From: Pseudomonadota bacterium
GTDB taxonomy: Bacteria > SAR324 > XYD2-FULL-50-16 > JAHJRI01
Length of the DNA: 14,867 bases
NCBI GenBank assembly: GCA_022360105.1
Contig: JAKSDL010000078.1
Coordinates: forward strand, 1 to 14,867
Reading direction: 5' to 3'
How positions within the stretch are numbered: the stretch's first letter is position 1; each line of letters begins with the position of its first letter. The position numbers and the translations under genes were made by a program. The notes under the pieces are model-generated. The model did no database searches. It saw only the letters and a program-made list of their open reading frames with translations, and was not told the DNA's origin. This document shows positions 1 through 6,164 of this stretch, in pieces.

Positions 1-335
1 CCCAGTGATTCGATATCGGCAGATCCTTTGAGACCCAATTCCTTTTCAACTTCAAATTCAACCGGCAACCCGTGACAGTCCCAACCGAATCGACGTTCAA
101 CGCTGTTGCCCAGCATGGTTTGATAACGGGGAACAACATCTTTAATTGTACTTGCTATTAAATGCCCATAGTGAGGTAATCCGGTGGCGAATGGCGGTCC
201 ATCGTAAAAGAAAAATGTTTTGCCTTCCGATTTTGGTTCCAGAGATTTAAAGAAGATCCGATTTTCATCCCAAAAATCGAGTATTTCTTCTTCTATTTTT
301 GGAAATTCAACTTTGCTTTTTATTGTTTTAAACAT
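1..335 (-). CDS. ileS: Isoleucyl-tRNA synthetase, N-terminal part (partial)
   Basis: Class I aminoacyl-tRNA synthetase that charges tRNA-Ile with isoleucine in the cytoplasm. Only the first 111 codons lie in the window; the gene runs off the left edge. Read on the minus strand from the ATG at 335, the protein begins [21 protein letters not shown] and then shows [15 protein letters not shown], in which HYGH is the HIGH-type ATP-binding signature, followed by [18 protein letters not shown]. The [11 protein letters not shown] form is typical of the type-2 (eukaryote-like) IleRS clade, which established literature links to intrinsic tolerance of mupirocin. A sigma70-like promoter about 83 to 111 bases upstream suggests independent transcription. 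No T-box leader is visible. Identification is very secure; the type-2 assignment rests on the signature alone. Confidence 0.96.
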   Translation of the reverse strand, partial: MFKTIKSKVEFPKIEEEILDFWDENRIFFKSLEPKSEGKTFFFYDGPPFATGLPHYGHLIASTIKDVVPRYQTMLGNSVERRFGWDCHGLPVEFEVEKELGLKGSADIESL

Positions 336-417
336 ATTCAGTTCCGGTTCTATTGGGCTATATAAAATTGATATCTAAACGCACCATTTATCCATTAAAT
401 TGTGCTCAATAGGATTA

Positions 418-446
418 GTATTATTGTTTCCACTATGTTTTTTCAA
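418..446 (-). promoter_or_regulatory. Predicted sigma70-type promoter of ileS
   Basis: On the minus strand a -35 box TTGAAA (441-446) is followed after exactly 17 bases by a -10 box TAATAC (418-423). This places transcription start near 411 and leaves a leader of about 75 bases before the ileS ATG at 335. Spacing is ideal and both hexamers are close to consensus; AT-rich background is the main caveat. Confidence 0.5.
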
Positions 447-542
447 TGGAAAAGCTGAATAAATATGACATACAGCTATGTGTTGGATTAAATGAATGAA
501 ATAGATTCCGAAAAACAAAGAGCCTGCTTGTCGAACCCGGTT

Positions 543-644
543 CTGTTCCTGATCTTGTTCCTACTCCTGTTTCCCTACCAGAGCCCGTTCTTAATCTTAA
601 TCTTTATCTTAATCATAATCATAATCTTAATCTTTATCTCATTC
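543..644. repeat. Hexamer-periodic tract (units ending in C, core TTAATC)
   Basis: From 543 to 644 the plus strand can be divided without a phase break into 17 hexamers that mostly end in C. The first are GC-richer (CTGTTC, CTGATC, TTGTTC, CTACTC); those from 591 are AT-rich (TTAATC, TTAATC, TTTATC, TTAATC, ATAATC, ATAATC, TTAATC, TTTATC). It is degenerate rather than a perfect microsatellite. No ORF runs through it, so the periodicity is not explained by coding. Confidence 0.75.
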
Positions 645-713
645 AGCAAATTAAGTGCTTAAAAAAATCATTGTAGGCAAAGGGGAAACCTGGGAGATTC
701 GGGTAGCGTAATT

Positions 714-769
714 GAAGAAGATTGAAATAGTTGGATTAAGAGCAAGATTAAGGTTAAGAGCAAAAACAA
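714..769. repeat. Inverted partner of the hexamer tract (GATTAA/GAGCAA units)
   Basis: The plus strand reads GAAGAA, GATTGA and AATAGT, then, after a 2-base phase shift, GATTAA, GAGCAA, GATTAA, GGTTAA, GAGCAA, AAACAA. The segment 734-758 is the reverse complement of 590-614 with 22 of 25 positions matching. The two tracts therefore form an imperfect inverted repeat with a spacer of about 120 bases that could fold into a long hairpin if transcribed. Confidence 0.7.
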
Positions 770-967
770 AGGCGCGATGATATCCCGGCTGGACGAGTCT
801 GCTTGACTGGCTGTCTATTTTGCCCACGCCGAGCCAGCCTTCGGTAGTCTGAGGAGTGGATTATTTTGAATGGAAAAAAGAAAAAAATAAAACAAAGGAT
901 CGCATTGGGAACCAAGGAGTTGCCAACTCTCTTTTAAATTTAAGGGCTCTGAGTATTTACATTTTGA

Positions 968-2695
968 TCAAATATCCAGATGGTAGCCGGTGAGGTTCTC
1001 CTTTTTATAGTCAGCCCTGTTTTTTACAGCGTTTTGGGTTTCGCCATAAACTTTTTTAAGTACAGCCAGTTCATTAGGTTTCAAATTATTACCAGGGCTA
1101 AGATACAGATTTCTTATGTAATCAACAAAAGGACCTGCTATACGAATATCGTTTTTATATAAGGCGATAAAGATCAAAAGACGAGCGCTTCTGATAGCGA
1201 TGAGATTATTGGCGGCATTGCGAAACAGATCATCCGCAATTGCCATGGCATCATCCACTGTTTCGTCTGCTTTTGCTTCGTCGCCGTTATTCATCAGAAT
1301 CTCTGCCAGAGTCAGCTTTAGAGTTACGGCTTGCCATTCATATGACTGATCCTTGCTTATTTTAGCCAATGCCAGGTTTGTGCGAATAGCAGCGGTGTAT
1401 GAATCGATAACAACTGGCAATGACCGCTCAATACCATCCAGTTCTTTGAGATCGGCAGTCAATCTGCTTTTTCGCTGACTGATTCCCTTCAGCCACTGAT
1501 CTTTAAATTTGGGAGATCCCAGAACCGGCGGTACCTGGTCTTTGCTACTTTTTCTAAACAGATTTTTATCCGTACTTGCAAACAAGCAGTCCGTACAGAC
1601 AAACACCCTGATTAGATTGAAATCGATAAAATCCTGATCACCCAGGCTTTCCAGATAGGTGGTAATACCGAACATATTCCGATTAGGTTCCTGGCTGTGC
1701 GGTTTTAACTGGAATCCTTTCAACGTTTTAGTTGAATCGCAAGCAAAGCATTCCAGGTTCCTGTAAAGGACCGAATTATTGCCGGGGAACGGCACCAAGG
1801 GCCCGTGGGTTTCAACAGGTCTTGATGTTACGCTGAGCGAGCATTTTGCAATCAGCGGATTTTTGTTCTGCTTCCATTCTATTCCCTTATTGCACCAGTT
1901 TACCGCTTTATCCAACAACTCGCTGTCAAACCCGCAAATATTGGCAATATTCTTTAAATGCCCCTGCTCTGTGTAAGAAAGGGATTCATCTGCTGAAACA
2001 ATCAGAATTACTTCAAAGAATATCAGCAATAGAATTTCTTCCGGAATGCCCGGAGGTTCGGTGATTGGCGGCGACATCTTATTTCTGACATACCCGACGA
2101 GCTGCTGTTGGTCTTTCTTATTATCCAGGAAGGACATAGCAGCTTTTAGGAATTGCAATTCCGTATCTTCTATCAGACCATCCAGCATAATGGTTGCAAT
2201 CAGGACCTTTGCATACCATTTTTTCTGTTCCGAATTCAATTTATCGAGTGGCACATGGAAGTTTTCTATTTTTCCATCCTTTCGTACCAGGTATCTTTGC
2301 GAATTTTTCCATTCAAGCCCTTCTTCACCCCAATGCATTAACTCGGTAAAGTATGTGTTGGAAAAATTGAACAGCTTCGCGACCTCTTTGAGATAGGCTT
2401 TTTCTTGGTCGGCAAAATCCAGATCTGAAATCATTATCAGAATCAATTCAATGAATATCGCTGCCAGTATTTCTTTGGGAATGCCGTTTGGAGGAGTCAG
2501 GGGTGGTCTTTTTTTCACGCTGATCAATTGCATCAGCTCTTTTTTGTAAACAGGTGAATCGACGATTCCAATAACCTGTTTTAAAAAATCGACTTCCGAC
2601 GGGCTGATTTCGTCATCCGCCAAAATGGCTCCAATGACGAATTTTGCATACCAAATCTTTTGTTCCCTGTTTAGTTGTTTTACTGGAACGCTCAT
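968..2695 (-). CDS. Tandem TerB-like domain protein with DUF2225-like zinc module
   Basis: A 575-residue protein of unknown function. Residues about 8-135 and 153-282 are two clear copies of one helical domain: both begin LN-EQK-WYAK, carry an acidic loop (ADDEISPSE and DGLIEDTE), share a PP-T-PPGIP-EIL segment, and end with GLEWK/GIEWK. The arrangement resembles TerB/TerB-like helical domains. Residues about 312-375 carry two Cys pairs (C316/C319 and C367/C370) in a layout resembling DUF2225, and the remainder to residue 575 is alpha-helical and TPR-like, as in DUF2225 proteins. There is no signal peptide or convincing membrane segment, so it is likely cytosolic. The ATG at 2695 is preceded by a strong GGGAG ribosome site that overlaps the stop of the methyltransferase 9 bases upstream, so the two genes are an operon. 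The existence of the gene and its repeat are secure; the domain names are inferred from motif layout. Confidence 0.8.
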   Translation of the reverse strand: MSVPVKQLNREQKIWYAKFVIGAILADDEISPSEVDFLKQVIGIVDSPVYKKELMQLISVKKRPPLTPPNGIPKEILAAIFIELILIMISDLDFADQEKAYLKEVAKLFNFSNTYFTELMHWGEEGLEWKNSQRYLVRKDGKIENFHVPLDKLNSEQKKWYAKVLIATIMLDGLIEDTELQFLKAAMSFLDNKKDQQQLVGYVRNKMSPPITEPPGIPEEILLLIFFEVILIVSADESLSYTEQGHLKNIANICGFDSELLDKAVNWCNKGIEWKQNKNPLIAKCSLSVTSRPVETHGPLVPFPGNNSVLYRNLECFACDSTKTLKGFQLKPHSQEPNRNMFGITTYLESLGDQDFIDFNLIRVFVCTDCLFASTDKNLFRKSSKDQVPPVLGSPKFKDQWLKGISQRKSRLTADLKELDGIERSLPVVIDSYTAAIRTNLALAKISKDQSYEWQAVTLKLTLAEILMNNGDEAKADETVDDAMAIADDLFRNAANNLIAIRSARLLIFIALYKNDIRIAGPFVDYIRNLYLSPGNNLKPNELAVLKKVYGETQNAVKNRADYKKENLTGYHLDI

Positions 2696-2704
2696 GAACT
2701 CCCT

Positions 2705-3355
2705 TTATGATTTACGTTGCGCTACCAACACACCATCACTAATGGCAAAGAAATGACAATCAAATCCTTCATGATTCGAAATTTGTTGATTAAATAGTTC
2801 AAGGGCTTCGACTGCTTTCCTGTACTTCTTTTCCTGGTCATCAGCAAGTCCCATGACTTTGCCATTATAAAATATATTGTCCACTATCAACAACCCTCCC
2901 GGCTTCAGACTTTGATAACAGTTTTCCAGCATTCCTGCATATTCTTTTTTTGTTGAATCCTGGAAAATCAGGTCAAAGGTGGATGTTTGGGTCTGAAAAA
3001 AGTCTTTGGCCCAGGTGCGCTTCAATGTGACATTACCAGAAAAACCCGACGTTTTTAAAAAGTCGGCGCATATGTCCAATCGGTCCTGGTTGTAATCCAG
3101 GCCGGTAATTCGTGCATTCGGATGTCCCAATAGCATCCAGTGAGTTGCATAAGAAATTCCGCAACCAATTTCCAAGATGGAAGCAGGTTTATTTAAGGCA
3201 CAAAGCATTTTCAAAAATCGACCCATATCATCATCGATGATCGGAACTTTCCTCGCGATCCCAACCCTTTTAATCTCTTTTAGCCAGGGGTAGGGCTCTT
3301 TTTGAAACTGCTCCAGGTATTCCAAACCCCGCAGATAGAAATCCGTTGAAGCCAT
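2705..3355 (-). CDS. SAM-dependent O-methyltransferase (COMT/CCoAOMT-like, family 3)
   Basis: A Rossmann-fold class I methyltransferase of 216 residues with S-adenosylmethionine as donor; the substrate is unknown. Visible motifs are LEIGCG (61-66, SAM loop), GLDYN (85-89, acidic ribose ligand D87), FQDSTKKEY (131-139) and VDN (158-160). D133, D159 and N160 match the divalent-metal ligands of catechol O-methyltransferase-type enzymes, and K136 sits three residues after D133 as the catalytic Lys does there. The family also includes tRNA hydroxyuridine methyltransferases (TrmR-type), a possible alternative. The open frame extends to an ATG at 3391, but I chose 3355 because GGGAGGA lies just upstream and because the longer form would overlap the preceding gene. 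It lies 22 bases after the upstream coiled-coil gene and 9 before the TerB-like gene, so all three probably share a transcript. Confidence 0.85.
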   Translation of the reverse strand: MASTDFYLRGLEYLEQFQKEPYPWLKEIKRVGIARKVPIIDDDMGRFLKMLCALNKPASILEIGCGISYATHWMLLGHPNARITGLDYNQDRLDICADFLKTSGFSGNVTLKRTWAKDFFQTQTSTFDLIFQDSTKKEYAGMLENCYQSLKPGGLLIVDNIFYNGKVMGLADDQEKKYRKAVEALELFNQQISNHEGFDCHFFAISDGVLVAQRKS

Positions 3356-3377
3356 AACAAACAATTCCTCCCTAAAC

Positions 3378-3746
3378 CTAGTACTTATCAAGTACAGTTT
3401 GTTTCATGCGCAACTTGGCTTGAACCAACCTCAGGTCTTTGGTCAGGTCTCTTATCTTTTTACGGGTTTCATTCCTGAATTTAACAAACTCGACTTTGGA
3501 AACTGCATCTGAATCAGAAAGATCCCGGGAAAAGTTTTCTGATTCCACAGTTTGGGTTTCTCCACCCGCCAGTTTTAATATTAAAATCTGCTGGCCTTCG
3601 GATATTGATCTGAGTTCATTAATAATTTGTATTGCTCCATAAAAAAAGCCAATTATAAATAGCCCTGCTAAAATAACTGATGCAATTTTATAGGGGTTAA
3701 CCGAAGCTTGGTTGGTCAAGGTTGGATATCGTTTTAGCTTTGCCAT
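3378..3746 (-). CDS. Small single-TM coiled-coil protein, function unknown
   Basis: A 122-residue protein I cannot assign to a family. It has a basic N-terminus (MAKLKRYPTL), one hydrophobic membrane span at about residues 21-43, then an external or periplasmic segment ending in a charged heptad-rich helix (about 80-122) likely to form a coiled coil. The topology is FtsL/DivIC-like, but there is no sequence signature to support that name. It follows motB by 130 bases on the same strand and precedes the methyltransferase closely. No good ribosome site precedes the ATG. A weak promoter (TTGAAT at 3778-3783, TATAAA at 3757-3762, spacing 15) may allow separate expression from motAB. Confidence 0.65.
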   Translation of the reverse strand: MAKLKRYPTLTNQASVNPYKIASVILAGLFIIGFFYGAIQIINELRSISEGQQILILKLAGGETQTVESENFSRDLSDSDAVSKVEFVKFRNETRKKIRDLTKDLRLVQAKLRMKQTVLDKY

Positions 3747-3756
3747 AATTTTTTGA

Positions 3757-3783
3757 TTTATATACTTAAGTTAGCCGATTCAA
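3757..3783 (-). promoter_or_regulatory. Possible weak promoter before the coiled-coil gene
   Basis: On the minus strand TTGAAT (3778-3783) and TATAAA (3757-3762) are separated by 15 bases, shorter than optimal. Initiation would fall almost at the start codon, giving a near-leaderless mRNA. It lies in the 130-base gap between motB and the coiled-coil gene, where no terminator hairpin with a T-run is visible, so read-through from motAB is equally possible. Confidence 0.25.
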
Positions 3784-3876
3784 AATTAATATAGAGGTAC
3801 TCCGGAACGTGAGGATTTTAGGAATGGTTGGGATTCTTGTATGCATCCCGAAAATTATCAAACCTGAACTTGTTGT

Positions 3877-4524
3877 TTAAAATCCTTCAGGCTTAATCAG
3901 GATATCGATGCGTCTGTTTATTGCCCGAAGTGCCGGACTATCGTTGGATACTTTTGGCCTTGTATCCCCATAACCAGCAAGTTCCATGCGATTGCTTTCA
4001 ATTCCGTATCTTTCCAGCAGCCTGGCAACTGAGCCAGCCCGGGCACCGCTTAATTCCCAATTGGAAGGAAAGGTGGGACTGTTTATGGGCACATTGTCGG
4101 TGTGCCCCTCAATGATGATTCTGTTTGGTATGGCGTACAAGATCCTGGCAAATTTCTCAATAGTGTCAACCCCGGTTTGTGTTGGTTCGGCAGAACCGGG
4201 AGCAAACACCGCCGAATCACTGAATGAAACGGAGATTCCCCTGTCATCCATGGTTATATCAGTTACTTCTGCAATATCGGCCTTTCTGAGATTGTCTTCC
4301 AGACTTTCCATTGGTGTTGGAGCACCGGTAAACATAAATGGTGAAGCCGGCGGGCCACCTCGAAAAGAAGCAGAAATGGCTTTAAACTTCTCTTCATCTG
4401 TTTTGGACATGGCAAAAAGCAGCACAAAGAAACATAATAACAGGGTTACCATGTCTCCATAAGTATAGATCCATTCTACCCGCTCTTCCCCACATTCGCA
4501 TTCGACTTCTTCTTGTACAGCCAT
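3877..4524 (-). CDS. motB: Flagellar stator protein MotB (PomB-like)
   Basis: Ion-conducting, peptidoglycan-anchored stator subunit of the flagellar motor; it pairs with MotA in the inner membrane. The 215-residue protein has a short cytoplasmic N-terminus, one membrane span (about residues 21-40, YGDMVTLLLCFFVLLFAM) and a C-terminal OmpA-like peptidoglycan-binding domain with EGHTDNVPI (139-147), NWELSGARA (155-163) and NRRIDILI (203-210). Asp24 occupies the essential ion-binding position. The LLCFFVLL stretch resembles sodium-type PomB more than E. coli MotB, which suggests but does not prove sodium coupling. An unusual CEC motif (C9, C11) sits in the cytoplasmic tail. The start codon overlaps the motA stop by one base (TAATG), so the two are translationally coupled. 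Length is somewhat short for the family. Confidence 0.95.
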   Translation of the reverse strand: MAVQEEVECECGEERVEWIYTYGDMVTLLLCFFVLLFAMSKTDEEKFKAISASFRGGPPASPFMFTGAPTPMESLEDNLRKADIAEVTDITMDDRGISVSFSDSAVFAPGSAEPTQTGVDTIEKFARILYAIPNRIIIEGHTDNVPINSPTFPSNWELSGARAGSVARLLERYGIESNRMELAGYGDTRPKVSNDSPALRAINRRIDILIKPEGF

Positions 4525-5324
4525 TATTTACCTTTATCGCTGCTGAATTTAAGCTCTTCGTATTTCGCCTTTAATTCAGGTGTCAAGTAGTTCATCAAAT
4601 CCTGCTCTATAAATTCTGCCCGTTCGTTTTTCTCGATAAATAACACGCCGTCCCTGACCATTTCGTATAAAACAAGCTCATTTCTGCGTGCCGTATCCAA
4701 TGCAGTTGCCCACGGAAGGAAAACACCATTTGATAAAAAAGCTCCATACAATGTGGTTATAAGAGCGATTGCCATATTGGGGCCAATTGAGTTCGGATCA
4801 CTTAAATCAGCCAACATGAGAATCAGTCCAATCAGCGTTCCAATCATCCCAAAAGCCGGAGAATATGTGGACATCAACTTTACCACCTGTTGATCCAGGT
4901 TTCGCTTTTGATCCGCATATTTCATCTCAGACATCATGATGTCTGTGACCAGCTCTCTATCTACCCTGTCTACAACCAGCCGCAATCCGTTCCTTAGGAA
5001 TTCGTTTTCTATGCTGGGCAGGGAATCTTCAATGGCCAACACATTCTTACGGGCGACTTTTGCTACATCTACAATGATAACGAGAGTCTCGATTAAGGGA
5101 ACCGATTTCGACTTGTAAACTTTTCCCAAAGACCTGGGCAGACCGGTGATGACTTCCAAAGGGTAAGAACCGATAGTGGCCATGAGGGTTCCAACCAATA
5201 CGATGATAAGACTCGGAGCACTCCACATTAAGGCAATGCCACCCATGTTTGTAAAATTAGCGGATGACCCCATCACAAAGACGAAAAAAACGCCTATTGT
5301 CCCGATTAGAGCAGCTAGATCCAT
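4524..5324 (-). CDS. motA: Flagellar stator protein MotA (PomA-like)
   Basis: Inner-membrane stator subunit that, with MotB, converts ion flow into torque on the rotor. The 266-residue length fits the PomA/MotA family (about 250-290). Four membrane segments are visible at about residues 2-18, 35-53, 155-175 and 186-207, with a large cytoplasmic loop between the second and third containing charged helices (about 89-150). The family hallmark GMIGTLIGLILMLADLSD (159-176), followed by IGPNMAIALITTLYGAFLSN, is very close to sodium-type PomA. The ATG at 5324 follows an AAAGG ribosome site, and the gene is the first of the minus-strand run. A cluster of palindromes 38 to 112 bases upstream is the probable control region. 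Confidence 0.96.
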   Translation of the reverse strand: MDLAALIGTIGVFFVFVMGSSANFTNMGGIALMWSAPSLIIVLVGTLMATIGSYPLEVITGLPRSLGKVYKSKSVPLIETLVIIVDVAKVARKNVLAIEDSLPSIENEFLRNGLRLVVDRVDRELVTDIMMSEMKYADQKRNLDQQVVKLMSTYSPAFGMIGTLIGLILMLADLSDPNSIGPNMAIALITTLYGAFLSNGVFLPWATALDTARRNELVLYEMVRDGVLFIEKNERAEFIEQDLMNYLTPELKAKYEELKFSSDKGK

Positions 5325-5361
5325 AACAATAAACCTTTATATTTATTCAGAGTGTTGATCT

Positions 5362-5386
5362 AAAACCCTATGAATCATAAGGTTTT
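5362..5386. promoter_or_regulatory. 25-bp near-perfect dyad upstream of motA (candidate operator)
   Basis: The left arm AAAACCCTATGA (5362-5373) and right arm TCATAAGGTTTT (5375-5386) are reverse complements at 11 of 12 positions around a single central A (5374). The centre is 50 bases from the motA start codon. A one-base centre favours a protein-binding site over an RNA hairpin, and a terminator is not expected between divergent genes. The binding protein is unknown. Confidence 0.55.
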
Positions 5387-5403
5387 GGATTTTCCTCTAT
5401 AAT

Positions 5404-5423
5404 TAGAATATTCTATGTCATAG
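5404..5423. promoter_or_regulatory. Two overlapping short palindromes upstream of motA
   Basis: TAGAATATTCTA (5404-5415) is a perfect 12-bp palindrome, and CTATGTCATAG (5413-5423) is a perfect 5+1+5 palindrome that overlaps it. The second shares TATG/CATA half-sites with the inner part of the dyad at 5362-5386 (TATGAATCATA), which suggests related binding sites. They coincide with the weak motA -10 candidate. Confidence 0.4.
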
Positions 5424-5455
5424 CATTTTAATTAAAGTCATGTAAAGCAGGTTCT

Positions 5456-5464
5456 TGGTATAAT
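5456..5464 (+). promoter_or_regulatory. Extended -10 promoter element toward the lipoprotein gene
   Basis: TGGTATAAT (5456-5464) contains the TGn extension (5456-5457) and a perfect TATAAT hexamer (5459-5464). There is no good -35 box, which extended -10 promoters can lack. Transcription would start near 5471 and leave a leader of about 200 bases before the lipoprotein ATG at 5669. Confidence 0.4.
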
Positions 5465-5668
5465 CGCTTGTAATAAGGAGCAAAGCGGAAAACGGATTGA
5501 AATTCGTATCCTAATAAACCAAGGTTTAAAGATTGCATTTTTACCAAACAATTAGTGATGTGGTGAGTCCTATTGAGGATTTCATTTTGCATGTCTTAAT
5601 ATATGGTGGCTAAGCAGCTTGCCAGTTTTGAATCTAACAACCTGTAATTAATATAAAAGACAGACTTT

Positions 5669-6085
5669 ATGAAAAAGTTAATGATCTGTTGTTTGGTGTT
5701 GTTTCTGTTTTCTGCCTGTCAATGGTCATCCGCACCCAGAACGCTGGAAAGGATAGAGATTGAATGCGCCGAAACCCGTTTGGATGCAGGATTTGCTTTC
5801 CATGAGCGCGCCAAGGAACTGTTTCGCTCTTACTACAAAACCCGCAAAGAGAGCGAATTATTCTATGCCTGGTACTCTTCTGAAGACTCAAACTACATGG
5901 CAAATTCTGTCAGACGATGTTTTGACAAAAAAAACAAACACTTTTATGCCGTTCGCAGCCTCTTCCAGAAAAACAGAACCTTGCAGAAACTGATTGTCCA
6001 GAATATGCGACAAGATTCGCAGGCTCAGTTATCCGAGCTTTATTTGGATGAATATCGAGAGATTTTTGTACGAGACATTCAATGA
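5669..6085 (+). CDS. Small predicted lipoprotein, function unknown
   Basis: A 138-residue protein with a short basic start (MKK), a hydrophobic stretch and the lipobox-like LFSAC (13-17), with Cys17 as the predicted acylation site; Phe at the -3 position is not ideal. The mature part is hydrophilic, mostly helical and rich in charged and aromatic residues (for example ELFYAWYSSED), with Cys34 and Cys79 as possible disulfide partners. I recognise no family. It lies 79 bases upstream of mnmE on the same strand, with no terminator between them, and may be the first gene of the lipoprotein-mnmE-flgN-flaG run. The ATG at 5669 has only a weak ribosome site, but the signal sequence supports this start. 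Confidence 0.75.
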   Translation: MKKLMICCLVLFLFSACQWSSAPRTLERIEIECAETRLDAGFAFHERAKELFRSYYKTRKESELFYAWYSSEDSNYMANSVRRCFDKKNKHFYAVRSLFQKNRTLQKLIVQNMRQDSQAQLSELYLDEYREIFVRDIQ

Positions 6086-6164
6086 AGCTGGTTGTATCCT
6101 AAAAACACACTAATCATAACCAGTAACCTTTGAGGAAATAGAATCTGAAACCAATCCGGTAAGC

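Larger units (their letters stand above)
336..967. other. Gene-free region between ileS and the TerB-like gene
   Basis: This gap of about 630 bases has no ORF with a recognisable product. It holds the ileS promoter at its left end, a hexamer-periodic tract (543-644), an inverted partner tract (714-769), and a weak 5-bp hairpin (GAGTT/AACTC, 917-929). No strong terminator for the upstream minus-strand gene was found. The region 770-900 shows nothing recognisable apart from a purine-rich stretch near 870-900. Confidence 0.6.
5325..5668. other. Divergent intergenic control region between motA and the lipoprotein gene
   Basis: This 344-base spacer separates two divergent transcripts. It contains a 25-bp dyad at 5362-5386, two short perfect palindromes at 5404-5423, an AT-only palindrome at 5427-5436 (TTTAATTAAA), and an extended -10 on the plus strand at 5456-5464. 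On the minus strand TTTACA, an 18-base gap and TATGAC (about 5414-5443) form a weak candidate motA promoter that overlaps the palindromes. From 5470 to 5668 I see no further recognisable element and no convincing small gene. Confidence 0.6.

Noticed and set aside
336..411. T-box riboswitch in the ileS leader
   Set aside because: The predicted leader is only about 75 bases, with no T-box core sequence or terminator/antiterminator pair.
533..543. GAACC-C-GGTTC palindrome
   Set aside because: It is a perfect but short 11-mer without associated promoter or repeat copies; chance is likely.
543..769. CRISPR array
   Set aside because: The units are contiguous degenerate hexamers with no spacers of regular length and no cas genes nearby.
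917..929. GAGTT-GCC-AACTC hairpin as a terminator for the gene ending at 968
   Set aside because: The stem has only five pairs, and on the minus strand it is not followed by a T-run.
980..2396. Several plus-strand frames opposite the TerB-like gene
   Set aside because: They overlap a well-supported minus-strand gene with internal protein repeats, and none shows a family motif or ribosome site.
3356..3391. Upstream ATG (3391) as the start of the methyltransferase
   Set aside because: It would overlap the previous gene, and the strong GGGAGGA site lies inside this extension, just before the ATG at 3355.
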